NCBI GenBank assembly: GCA_018257865.1
Contig: JAEUBA010000017.1
Coordinates: 248,001 to 312,000, forward strand
Length of the DNA stretch: 64,000 bases
Direction of reading: 5' to 3'
Source of the DNA: Stereocaulon alpinum
Lineage: Eukaryota; Ascomycota; Lecanoromycetes; Lecanorales; Stereocaulaceae
The notes under the pieces were generated by a model. That model worked only from the letters and a program-made list of their open reading frames with translations. It was not told where the DNA came from and ran no database searches. Each line of letters opens with the position of its first letter. The stretch's first letter is position 1. The position numbers and the translations under genes were made by a program. Below, piece after piece: positions 54,157-64,000 of this stretch.

Positions 54157-55053
54157 TCACTCCATATCCTCACCTTTGTGGTCTTCTTCGATGATCTCGA
54201 AATGCTCACCGCCCGAGCACTCCTCGTCCTCTACATTATTCACAATAGCCTGTGGGTCATCAACTGTAGCAGACCGCAACAGTCCTTCAGCACTCTGCAA
54301 GTCTGCCAGCAGCTTTACCTTGACCTCATCAAACTCCTCACTGCTATTTCCCGTGCAATCTCTGTCAAATAAATTTTGCCAACGCATAAAGGCATCATGC
54401 CATATCCCATCCTCTGTCGACAGCCTGAAGAACGCAGTCTCCACCACTTCTTCCGTTGCTGCATCCCATGCTGCATAGCCTCTATTGCGGTACCTGAGTG
54501 CCCTTGCCAGGTCCAAAGACGAGATGGGACCGTTGGAGCCGATGATGGACTTGTAGAATATGAGACCGACGGTGCCAGTTGTGACATCTTCGTGGTACCT
54601 GGCGTACCGATCCATCGGATCGTGGTCGTCGTATAGACCGAGGAAGTCTGGTATGAGTTCAAGTTGGCTATCAACGGTGGTAGGTTCGACCGCAGTCACT
54701 GCCACATCGTCGGTCGATATCCAAGATCCCGCTGGTGACATGGGACTGTCAGAATGTCCGTGTGTGTAGATGAAGGAGGCTCCCTCAGAGGGCGATGACG
54801 AAGGACTGTCGGAATGCCCATGCGTATAGATGGAGGAGCCTTCCCCCGAGGTAAATGCTGGAGATGGGGGCCCAGCCGAAGATCTGGTACGCAAGCGTGG
54901 ATCCAAGAGCATCTCGGACGCAGACAGCGGACTAGGTGGAGGTGCGGGAGGCACCGTATGTATATCGTTTGCTGTATGTATTTCATATAGTGAACGGGTA
55001 TCGTCGAATTCGAAAGACATCGTGAGGAAGATAGGCCAAAGGTTGAGGATCAC
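54157..55053 (-). CDS. Hypothetical acidic protein with a duplicated decapeptide
   Basis: Single frame of 298 codons; the Met at codon 12 (55020, MSFEFDDTRS) is the likelier start. The N-terminal third is Ser/Pro-rich and disordered-looking and contains IYTHGHSDSP twice, 22 residues apart. A central part (~residues 135-240) with MDRYARYHEDV, GLIFYKSIIG and WHDAFMRWQNLF looks folded. The C terminus is acidic (IVNNVEDEECSGGE). No signal peptide or known domain. Function not recognised. Confidence 0.6.
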   Translation of the reverse strand: MILNLWPIFLTMSFEFDDTRSLYEIHTANDIHTVPPAPPPSPLSASEMLLDPRLRTRSSAGPPSPAFTSGEGSSIYTHGHSDSPSSSPSEGASFIYTHGHSDSPMSPAGSWISTDDVAVTAVEPTTVDSQLELIPDFLGLYDDHDPMDRYARYHEDVTTGTVGLIFYKSIIGSNGPISSLDLARALRYRNRGYAAWDAATEEVVETAFFRLSTEDGIWHDAFMRWQNLFDRDCTGNSSEEFDEVKVKLLADLQSAEGLLRSATVDDPQAIVNNVEDEECSGGEHFEIIEEDHKGEDME

Positions 55054-57402
55054 TCAGGTGGAGGAACTTCGTTGCTGACGAGTGGGCTGTTATGCTTCGA
55101 GTGTCAAGGATTCCAATACGATATGAGAGCTGAGATAGTTCAAAATCAGCTCCGAAAGGCTTTGGATTGTCTCATTATATAAGTATCCAGCCCGAAACAA
55201 CGGAAAGCAAGCGCTGCGTGAAGTAGCCGTCGGCCAGTAATGCACGGAAAGTGTTTCATGTCGAGCAACTTGTACGCCCTCGGGAGTCAGTGCAATGCAG
55301 ATGTTGCCGAAGTCGTGCATTTGGGATATCGGCTTCATACGAAAGCGGTACCTATATATGACAGTGCTCCAATCGTCGTGCATGCCATACCTTGGGATAT
55401 CGGCTTCACACGAAAGCGGTACCTGATATATGACAGTGCTCCAATCGTCGTGCATGCCATACCTTGGGATATCGGCTTCACACGAAAGCGGTACCTGATA
55501 TATGACAGTGCTCCAATCGTCGTGCATACCATACTCTTGGGATATCGGCTTCATACGAAAGCGGTACCTGGTATACAACAGTGCTCCAATCATCGTGCAT
55601 GCCGTGCTCAAGAGGTCCCGATGTTGGCATCATTGGTGATGCAGGACTCCGATTTGTTATGCATATTGAATGACAAAGGCACCGATTAAAGCTCATCGCG
55701 AGTCGCAAAAAGCCCGATACAGACAAAATGAAGCCGGAAAGTGGCCGTATTCGCCGACATCAAGCCTCTCTGGCCGCGACACGCTGTTGCAATCAGGATT
55801 CAGGATTATTCCTCGGCTAGAGCGACCAGGAAAGCCATACCTTGAAGTAATGTTCAGAAGATTCGTCAGCTGGCAACAGTCTTAGAGTCACTATGATCGT
55901 ATGTGAAGGGCTCCTAATGTCGTCGGTCTTGCCCTTCTAAATCTGATGATACTGTCACACGTTGAGAATAAGTTGCCGGATCGATGCTATATTCGTGCGC
56001 TATGAAATCAGGTCTTATTCAGTTGCTATTTCGAGAATATACTTGAGCAACCTAAAACGAAGGTTACTCAAGCTTGGTGCATCGTGTTCCCAAGATAGAC
56101 CGAGTTTCAAAGCGGCTATTCATGGGACTAGGCTTATTATAAGCCGCACGCACTGCATTCGCATCAGCGCAGCCCACTGCGTTTTTTAGACGTCGAGGGT
56201 ATGGCCATGGCAAGCAGTGGGGCATGAGCGACTTATATGCTCTGCAGAAGACTGCGCATCCGTAGGGGACAAACATGCAAAGCGTCATCGCGAGAATAGG
56301 TTCCATTAGGGCAGCTGATCACGGAACAGCTGAGCCTTACATCCGAGATATTCAATATCGTAACAACGAAAATGAGAAGTAGCAATCAAGTTGTATTATA
56401 GTGTTATGTTCGAAGTGAGACCAGAAAACTCGTAACGTAATCGGCAGCGGCGCCCAGGACTGGGAAAGCCAGATGATGCTAGGTTTGTGTCCGACGAATT
56501 TCAAAACAAGCATGTACTGAGTTTATCCCCAGCAAGTTTTCGAATGCTCCGATAGGGCTCGACAATGTCGCCGATGGAAGATGACCACCTTCCTGAATAC
56601 ACGTTAACGGAATTCTCGTATCTTAGGCAAGTCACTCACGCCACACGCAGGGTGCTATGTTGCCTTTAACTGACGTCTCTACTAGGTAGCTTTTTAGTCA
56701 TTCCAGGCAACATCAAGTCAGGAAGCTTCGATGTTTTGGAGACGGAGGAGAGGAGACAGGGCGATTCATGGGGTATTTGCCCGCTTCTTTTCAAGCTCCG
56801 GAGGAGACGAACACATGGTTGTTTGCCCATTGCTCTGAATGACGATGAAAGACTTGAAGCTCGGAAGGAGACGGACTTGAGTTTATTATTGCCTTTCTCT
56901 TACTCTTGATTTCTGTGTGAGAAGTCAGCAAATCAGTCTCGTTCATTGATTGCATTGCCTTTCTCCTTCCTGATCTCAGTACTAGCATGTATGCTGTGGT
57001 CGCACGGAGGACTTTGAATGCAGCTTCGTCAAGGTAGAATGCATGTGGGGCAGGCCAGGCTAGCTGGCCTAATTTCCTCATGGTGTCCTGCCTTCTTAAG
57101 GCGGCCTCCTCTACTAGACTGGAGGTAAATGATATAAAGACAAGCTGTTCTCAAAAACGAGTTGCGAACAGGGGTATTGGAGCAGAAGAGATTCTGGTTA
57201 GCCACCGTAGAATTGGGTAATGTAGGAAACGTGTGGCGATGTGGAGGCAAGGAGTCTCTGGTTCATGAGGGTCTAATTAATGACATAGGGAAACCGCAAG
57301 GACGATAAGGGAACTTCCAACTTCCGAATGAATCGCTTGTGGACTGAACCACCGTAGTCCAACTCTCCCCTTGTTCAATCTCACCACCTTTCCGCGCTTA
57401 CC
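55054..57402. other. Intergenic region with minisatellite
   Basis: Contains the 72-bp minisatellite at 55320-55605. The rest has only short frames without support. Confidence 0.4.
55320..55605. repeat. Minisatellite, ~72-bp unit, four copies
   Basis: TTGGGATATCGGCTTC starts at 55321, 55392, 55464 and 55537. Spacing is 71, 72 and 73, and each unit includes CGAAAGCGGTACCTG and CTCCAATC(G/A)TCGTGCAT. Being close to 24 codons, the array is open in several frames on both strands; the resulting periodic reading frames are not taken as genes. Confidence 0.9.
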
Positions 57403-59856
57403 TCAAGCCCTCTCGTTATTGATGTGCCTCTTCTCGATAGCTAGGACGCTCTTTACATGCTCATAGCCGAGCTCAGAACCCTTCCTACTAGCCAAAAGCT
57501 GAGCAGTCTTGAGCACATTCTTGATCTCACGCCCGTTCATCTTGTAGTCAGCTAGCTTGTCCAAATCTTCGTCGCTGAATCCATGCTTCTTGCCCTTGCT
57601 TGAAGCAGTCAAGAAGTTGTTCCAAACATGACGTCTTGATGAACTGTTGAGCTCGTTGTATTGCATGCTGATGTGAATACGAGATTGGAACGCAGCATCA
57701 ATATTGTCAACGCGGTTGGTAGTAAGGAAAAGAATGCCTTCGTAGTATTCAAGCATGCGGAGAAAGATGGAAACGAGCTTGTTGCGCTCGAGGTCGTTGG
57801 CGCTGCGTTGTTCGAGGAAAACGTCCGCTTCGTCCAGCAAGAGGATGGCATTCCATTTGGTAGCCATTTCGAGCACATTAGAGAGAGATGACTCCACTCC
57901 TGAAGAGTCGAGGCCGAGGTCCCCGGCGCTCATCATGTAAAGTGGTGCTTTCATGCTTTCGGCAACTGGAACAGAATTAGTGCCCATATGTCTTGTGAGT
58001 ATGTCACTTCACTCACCGGATTCCGCGGTCAGGGTCTTGCCAACACCAGGAGGCCCAGAAAGTAACATGATCATCCCCTTACCTTTGCCCTGAATCACAT
58101 CATCGAAAGTCTCTTTGTGGGCGACCTGGCTTTCGGTGAGGGCCAGGATGAGCTCTTTGTGGTCTTCAGGAAGGACAAGGCTATCGAAAGCGCCTTCACT
58201 CCATTTGATGTCCTTCACGGAGCCAATGGAGAACGTAAGCCACTTCTTGTTTCTCAACGAATAGCCCTTCAAGAAAGCGCCGCAGAGGAGAAGCTGATCA
58301 TCCGTCAATGGCGCTGGAGTGTTCTTTTCCCCTTCAAATTGGCCTTCGTATTCTATACTATCCTCTTCGCTGTAGTAACTAACTTCGCAGTCATCTTCGT
58401 CGTCATCTCCATCATCGTCTTCATCGTACTCATCGTAGTCGTCAGATTCTTCAACAACAGCGGCTTTCCTAGTGGGCTTGGTCAAGGTTGCCACGTGGAC
58501 TTGCTTATTGGGGTTGAAACGGTTCCATGCGTAGGTGTCGAGGATGATGCGGCTGTCCACCTGCGCAGAGTTTGCGTTAGTCTTTCATTGAGAATCTCCC
58601 GAGGTAACAGGATTAATAAATCATTGCCCCGGCTTGAAGACGCAAAAGTCTTTGAGTAATTGTGATTGCCTCATCATCTAGACTATCATCCCGGAAACTC
58701 GTGCAACAATGGCCTTGATGACGAGCTAGTTATGCAATATTGTCGGTAGCTGAAGTTGCTAGAAGGATGTATCACAAGTAGCCTGAGCCTCGGTGCCAAT
58801 CCTTGGGGTTTCGGATGTCTACTAGGTGCCAAGCTTTGTAAGGGTAATACGGTCGGAGTCTGGTTTTGTGATGAAGACGCTTGGACGAGAATCTTAGAAA
58901 GGGAAATGATAGCTTACATTGTACTTCACCGGACCCCAAGGACCATCCCCAACAGCGATACCCTGATAGTTTTTGTAGCTGTAACCACTCAGGGACTCGA
59001 AAACTTTTCCTCTAACGATAAGCTGATCTTTCACTTTGTTGAGATTGGGATGATACTCAAGAGGGAAAGCTGCCAGCTTCGTAATCGTTGCCGTCCCTCC
59101 AAAATCCCAGATAGTGAAGCGAGTGTTGCCCAGTCCAAACTTCTCACCGTCCCAATCTACGTCCTGGCATTGGAGGTTGAAGCATCTTCCACATTGGGTA
59201 TCCTGATAGGCGCCATTATTGAACTTGGCAGCGCAAGGTTGGCCATCTTTGGTAGCGAAGACAATGGTGCCTGGCTCGAGGATCATCCAGATGGTACTGT
59301 GAGTGATGACACCGTTAAGAATGTAGTCATCTCGAGCTTTGAGATCATCGCGAAGTTCAGCCTCGAGAATGCGGTGGAGGAGGTTGACATGAGCCTTGGT
59401 TGTTGTGTCATAATCCGCTTGCAAGGCCTCAACGAGGTTTTTCCAGCGATGAATGAAGGGCTGGAATGGTGCACTGAAGGTTAAGCGATCTAAAGTAGTA
59501 GTAATACCTGGATAGTCCTTGAGGACAGTACCCAATACTCGCTTCAATAGGGGGGATTGGATGACAATGGAGTCAATCTGCAATTTCTTACGGCCATCAT
59601 AGCATTTGCTGTTACGGATGAGGAGAGCGTAGCGAGCAGTCTCAGCATTCTCCGCGGGATCCTCAAGATCGTCTGGGTATGTGTCAACCCAAGTCGTTCT
59701 GCCATTTTTATCAGGCTTCGATTGGTAGAGATTCTTCGTTTCTGATATCATCCCCGGCTTTATCTCTGAATGGCCGTCGTCGTTGATGGTCAAGTCGACG
59801 ACCTTTGAGGCAGCGTCCTTCGCCGCCACAAGTGGGCCAGATTCCATGACAGTCAT
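57403..59856 (-). CDS. AAA-type ATPase with DUF7025-like N-terminal region
   Basis: Three exons, 59856-58918, 58560-58017 and 57965-57403, about 681 residues. Introns: 357 nt (GTAAGC to GCGCAG) and 51 nt (GTGAGT to TTCCAG), both keeping frame. The N-terminal half resembles the DUF7025 region of large fungal AAA proteins (WGPVKYN joined to DTYAWNRFNPN). An Asp/Glu-rich loop (~residues 350-385) follows. The AAA module has Walker A GPPGVGKT (~482-489), Walker B ILLLDEAD (~536-543), and the second region of homology FLTTNRVDNIDAAFQSRI with its Arg finger, then the lid. It should hydrolyse ATP to remodel protein complexes; the closest general relatives are Bcs1/katanin-like groups. The family usually has a further long C-terminal or N-terminal part, so this is a compact member. 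Confidence 0.8.
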
Positions 59857-60544
59857 GATGTAAGTTGAGAATATTGGAAATGGCGTTGTCTAGTGGTCTT
59901 AGGAATGTTCTTGAGAGCTTGCAAGTATGAATGAAGAATGGAAAGTCTCGCAAGAGAAAGGGCAAGGTAACGAAGCTTTGTACGCCCCATTTGTGAGCGG
60001 CCTGCAGCCTTGGCCCATCGATGCCTGGAAGGATCACTAGTGTGCCAGTCATTGACGTTGACAATGAGTCACGGTTGCAATCCCATCTGCATTACCTTGA
60101 GCATAAAGTGGGGTCATTGATAAGATGACTCTTCCGGCTTCGCTGCCTTACAGTTCGCGTTTCAAGGCTGCTTGGAAACTCGATTGTTGAACATTCCGCG
60201 CTAGCTGCTTGTACAGTGCCGCCTAAAGATACAAGCACCACACTTGTAGTGACAGTGCAACGGAGGACAAAGGACATGGTGTGGCTGCTGGTGTTAGGTA
60301 ATCCGTACCCCGAACGTTATTAAATAATGATCATTCCATAATGTTGTGGTGTCACAACATTGCCGTTATTACGAGGCTTACAGTATGTATCTTACCTACC
60401 TACCTAAGGTAGTCCCCAAGGTCAGGCGCTAGAGTGCGGAGAGAAGACGCCGAGAGCCGCAAGTGGGGGCATGAAGACCCGCCAAGCTCGTCCCTTATGT
60501 AAATGCATAAGCCTTTAAGCACTCCAACAACATTCGCTGTTGAC
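59857..60544. other. Divergent intergenic region
   Basis: Between the ATPase (-) and cyclin H (+). It contains a TACC repeat (TTACCTACCTACCTAAGG, ~60390-60410) and the small minus-strand frame at 60092-60277. Confidence 0.5.
60092..60277 (-). CDS. Possible small secreted peptide (doubtful)
   Basis: 61 codons. The first ~25 residues (MSFVLRCTVTTSVVLVSLGG, then ending in VQAASA) look like a signal peptide with a cleavage site after ASA. The remainder is short, Ser/Arg-rich, with two Cys. It lies in the promoter region between two genes; no other support. Confidence 0.2.
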   Translation of the reverse strand: MSFVLRCTVTTSVVLVSLGGTVQAASAECSTIEFPSSLETRTVRQRSRKSHLINDPTLCSR

Positions 60545-61785
60545 ATGGCTATACTCACAGAAGATGACCTCTATCGCACCTCAACCCAGTATCGACTATG
60601 GTCCTTTACCCGAGAGTCGCTGTCATCCCTAAGGTCTACCACCAATGAGTCCGCCGCTGATGGTGTGAGGGCCGCTCTGCACAGCCAGAAAGCAACCGAA
60701 CAATCGAGCACGCAGGACAGCAATGTCAGCCCGACACAGGAAGTCGATTGTCTTAGTGTAGATGAAGAACAGAAGCTCGTGGGCTTTTACTGCGTTCAAA
60801 CGATGAAGTTTGCGGATTTCTGCGACTTTCCTACGAATGTCAAGGTATGTTCGTCTGAACGCCCCACACTCCCCACCTGAGCGAAGCTAGCTAACAGCAC
60901 TGATAACAGGCTACAGCTGTTCAATATCTCAAGCGGTTCTACCTCTCTAACTCGCCCATGACCTACCACCCCAAGGAAATGATACCCTCAGCCCTCTTCC
61001 TAGCCACCAAGACCGAAAACCACTACACCTCCCTCAAGAGCTTCGTATCCAAGCTTCCGAGGACAACAGCCGAAGATGTCGTTGCCCCCGAGTTCCTCCT
61101 GACACAGGGTCTGCGTTTTACCTTCGATGTCCGCCACCCACACCGCGGGCTTGAAGGAGGTTTCATGGAATTGCTAGCTCTAGCGACAGGAAAAGGGCCA
61201 TCGAACCCAAACAACGGGGCCTCTCCAGCCCAGCTTCAGAAAGAAATGATTGATCTTGAACCTACTACTGATGGAGGCAAGAAGAAGTCTAGATCAGCCG
61301 AAGAAGTCGTCCGGCGTATCCAGAATGCTCACAGCAAAGCGAAAGAGCTCTTAAAGACATCAGCCCTCCTCACAGATGCCTACTTCCTCTACACGCCCTC
61401 TCAGATTTGGCTGTCCTCTCTATTCCTCGCGGACGAACCTCTCGCCCGTTTCTACATCGACTCCAAATTCCCCACCCCTTCTCCGATAAAGCCCAAACTC
61501 CTCACAACACTACAAACATGCGCCACCCTCCTCCGCTCCTCCGCCTCTGCCGATCCCGAAGACTCAGAAGTGCAAGAGCTCAAGAGAATTGACAAGAAAC
61601 TCTACAAGTGCCGCAATCCCGAGAAAATAGATCTCGTCGGCATAAACAAAGCACAGAAGAGGGAGGGACACGAAGACGGATTAGACGAGAAAGTCATCAA
61701 GAAGCGGAAGCTGGAAAGGGAGAGGTCGGAGAAGGAGGCCGAGGACATCTTTGGGCCCGCATTGGGCGTGAAGGATGGCAAGTGA
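60545..61785 (+). CDS. ccl1: Cyclin H homologue (TFIIH/CDK-activating kinase subunit)
   Basis: Two exons, 60545-60844 and 60910-61785, 391 residues. The 65-nt intron has GTATGT and AACAG and is in phase 0. The start MAILTEDDLYRTSTQYRLWSFT matches the cyclin H N-terminal helix. The cyclin box follows: YCVQTMKFADFCDFP, AVQYLKRFYLSNSPM, IPSALFLATKTE and FLLTQGLRFTFDVRHP. A second cyclin fold covers ALLTDAYFLYTPSQIWLSSLF. The C-terminal tail is Lys/Glu-rich. With Cdk7/Kin28 and Mat1/Tfb3 it forms the TFIIK module that phosphorylates the RNA polymerase II C-terminal domain at promoters. An in-frame ATG at 60503 upstream is less likely, because the family starts at MxxLTEDD. Confidence 0.9.
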
Positions 61786-63190
61786 AGAGGCTGGTTTGAA
61801 GGACGTTCGATTTTCATGAATGGCCGTTGAAACAAGCCATCAACGCGACGCTATGAGTTGCAGCTCTGGCAGTATCGCCATTGGTGGATCCACTTGTAGG
61901 TGGAAAGGTCCAATCGGGGCTTTAGGCTATTGGGTCTGATGCCAAAGTGCTCCTACCACGTGGGTAACAATATCAATCTTTGAAAGAAAAATATCCGGTA
62001 GACCAAAGTCAACCGGTAGTCGAGGCTCCTCCTCCCACTGGAGGTTTTCATCAAGCATGGAAAATGGAAATCCCGCATTACTTGTGGTCATCCCCATACC
62101 GATGTCATGGTGTCATACGTGTAAAAGAAGGAGAAATGCGCAACCCTGCACGGCGGTTTGAAAGAAGCTAGCGTGAGAACATTGGTTGGCATCTAAGCGT
62201 CACATCTAGCACAGTTGAGTACATCTGTAAGGCAACGAGCCCCGGAGAAGCGTGCAACCAGTTTTTCTAGTCTGTGTTCAGCTGCCGCGGCTTACAAACT
62301 TCGGGGCTCATTCAAGGTCATGAGCCCACACATAATTTTCAGAAGTCATTGCATCTTCTATTAGATGATATCTCGCTGGTCAACACTTCTCACATCCTCC
62401 AGTGCCCTTGCCTGGCAGATTCATTTCCCTTCCCACCACCACCTGCCACCTCTCGTCCGTTCGAATCATGCAATGCTGCTGACTGATAGGCCAACAGACC
62501 GTAGACCGAATGACCTTTTATCAAGGTCAGCCGAATGCCAAACTTAAATGGTCTATCCGAATGAAAAGGCGTACCTTAGAGCGGCCAGACTATGTAGTCC
62601 ATAAGGCTGTTTGTCCAACAGGTCGTCAAAACTCTACACCCTTCAGTATGCTACCAGCGGAGGGTTCAATTGGCGAAGTCACACCTTTCCTTCTGCGTGC
62701 ACTCGATGTTCAATGACAATCAGTATGTCACTGGTACTGAGCGTCTTCTGGAGGTAGCTATGACGTTGCCAACTTTTGGTCAAAAGAGTGAAGAAGTCAT
62801 CTGGCTGGAAGTACCTCCTGACGCCGTTTTCATGGCTCTGATGCTGTTGCCGTTGGTGTCTCGCCTTGTGTATGTAACCCATCGTTGTTGCCGAGTACAG
62901 TGGGTAACGAACGATGATAGTGTTGCCCACTAAGTCTCGGATTTAGTAAGGCTCGCGGATGGAGATGTGAAGACTTACATAACGAAATCTGATGGAGTCC
63001 AATTTGCCGTCTACATCCCGTTGTTTTCGAAATGTATGGATGCTCCAAAGCTTGGGAGATTGCCGAGAACAGATGTGGTGGTTAGGCTGGAGAGAGTAGC
63101 CACGGTGGCGAGAATTGAGGTGGTTTGCGATCATTGGAGACTGTATCGAAAGAATTTTCGCAAGATTTCGTGCCGAGACCGAAAACCCTA
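61786..63190. other. Intergenic region
   Basis: No supported gene; short frames only. CCACGTGG-like element (CTACCACGTGGGTA) at ~61950 could be a bHLH/E-box site. Confidence 0.35.
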
Positions 63191-63202
63191 AAATGTTCGA
63201 GA

Positions 63203-63210
63203 TATATAAA
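63203..63210 (+). promoter_or_regulatory. TATA-like box
   Basis: TATATAAA followed by a CT-rich stretch and an ATG at 63277 in the order expected for a fungal promoter. Confidence 0.35.
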
Positions 63211-63274
63211 GTATGAGCCGAAGCCCAGCCAGCAGTTTAACCTCTTCCCTCCTCCATCAAGCATATTTGTCTCA

Positions 63275-63885
63275 TCATGAAACATCAGAGCGGTAATTTT
63301 CATTTTGGCTTCCAGTGGGGAGGGAGAAGCTACTACTGGCCTTTGTATGTCCACATGCACCCAACAAGCCGAAGCCTCCTCCAGTGTTCATCGCAGCGAG
63401 TGATGGTTTCTTCTGTCCGGGTAGTGTCAGCATCGTCGAGGGACCATAGCTGTGACAATGATGACCAGCAAAGTTGCTGCATACCTGTGAAAGGCCTCCG
63501 CACCCATGACCTGCAAACCATCGGAAGGAAGTGGCGTGCGGGAGGCCATCAAGCAAGTCTGAGTCACTTGCTGTGGCAACATAAAGAGCGTGAGGATGAT
63601 TGATAGTGGCCAGCATGGACTGCTATGGACGTCAAAGGTTTCAGTGCGATTGTTCTCAGCCTTCTCATGTCGCCCTTGAGGGACAAAAGCCTCGGACTCA
63701 AGGGCTTTGGAGGAGGTGCATGGTAAGGATGGTTCAAAGGAACCAGGTCTGGAAGGACAAGAAGGATAGTATGAGTGATTGGGATTACTTCCAGGGTCGA
63801 GAGCAAATAGAAGAACAAAGAATGGTGCTGTATAGTGGAGTGATGGTTGAGAAGCAAAGAGTTGTAGGATGGAGGAAGTAAACAA
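63275..63885 (-). other. Ambiguous transcribed-looking region (both strands partly open)
   Basis: On the plus strand a 108-codon frame starts at 63277, 67 bases after a TATA box. On the minus strand a CATAAATAG box (~63900) precedes a CT-rich leader and a 113-codon frame (63616-63275) with AAMNTGGGFGLLGACGH, plus a possible 36-nt intron (GTATGC to CACAG). The minus strand seems slightly better, but neither matches a family I know, and the window ends here. Confidence 0.25.
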
Positions 63886-64000
63886 GTGGGATCTCCCTAT
63901 TTATGCCTGAGAAGATGAGCTAACGTACCTTCTACTGCGAGAAAAGCAGCTTGGGAAGGCAAGCGTCAGCATCGAAAGCCAAGAGGGAAGGAGCTGGGTC

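Noticed and set aside
55090..55726. Periodic reading frames over the minisatellite
   Set aside because: Open in several frames because the unit is close to 72 bases. No start context or flanking domain supports a gene.
58561..58917. Box C/D snoRNA in the long AAA intron (GATGATGA on the minus strand)
   Set aside because: A C-box-like motif is present but no CTGA D-box at a suitable distance.
1..64000. CRISPR arrays, bacterial promoters or ribosome binding sites
   Set aside because: Introns and fungal gene families show a eukaryotic nuclear sequence. None of the repeats has direct-repeat/spacer structure.

Overview
The window is nuclear DNA from a filamentous ascomycete (Pezizomycotina). The evidence is short GT-AG introns of about 37-110 nt in most genes, fungal gene families (cyclin H/ccl1, a promethin-like lipid-droplet protein, a DUF7025-type AAA ATPase, a RING/NF-X1 membrane protein, F-box families) and a 24-kb block that has lost nearly all CpA/TpG and is full of TAA/TAG. 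That loss is the footprint of repeat-induced point mutation (RIP). The species cannot be named from sequence alone.

Layout. (1) 1-5.0 kb: an F-box gene (-) and a divergent coiled-coil gene (+). (2) 5,003-28,794: one nested transposon block with 116-bp terminal inverted repeats (TIRs) and a 5-bp target-site duplication (ATGGA). Its own transposase, at the right end on the minus strand, is an integrase-fold (Ginger-like) DDE protein. All three catalytic acidic codons now read N, N and K. Nested inside are a 4.66-kb Tc1/mariner-like element (TA duplication, 106-bp TIRs), itself carrying a 667-bp TRIM-like mini-LTR element (duplication TATAC); a RIP-degraded Helitron Rep/helicase gene; and a 6.08-kb Ty3/gypsy retrotransposon (duplication GTAGT) inserted into the integrase-like transposase. 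(3) 28.98-30.41 kb: a decayed O-methyltransferase gene next to the block. (4) 30.4-64 kb: ordinary gene-bearing sequence with a second coiled-coil gene, a promethin-like gene, a RING/NF-X1 membrane protein, an F-box gene with an in-frame stop, two more coiled-coil genes, a third F-box gene, a hypothetical acidic protein, the AAA ATPase and cyclin H.

The genes do not form one pathway. The recurring theme is two local families: three F-box/leucine-rich paralogues (75-1934, 40282-41968, 47425-49351) and three related coiled-coil proteins (2617-4474, 32026-33822, 42699-46322), with a fourth, less clearly related coiled-coil gene (51002-53308). Each F-box gene lies next to a coiled-coil gene. Several genes show decay (methyltransferase, middle F-box gene), as expected for accessory DNA beside a RIP-inactivated transposon graveyard.

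Limits: all exon borders are read by eye from splice consensus and frame continuity. Family assignments rest on recognised motifs, not on searches.
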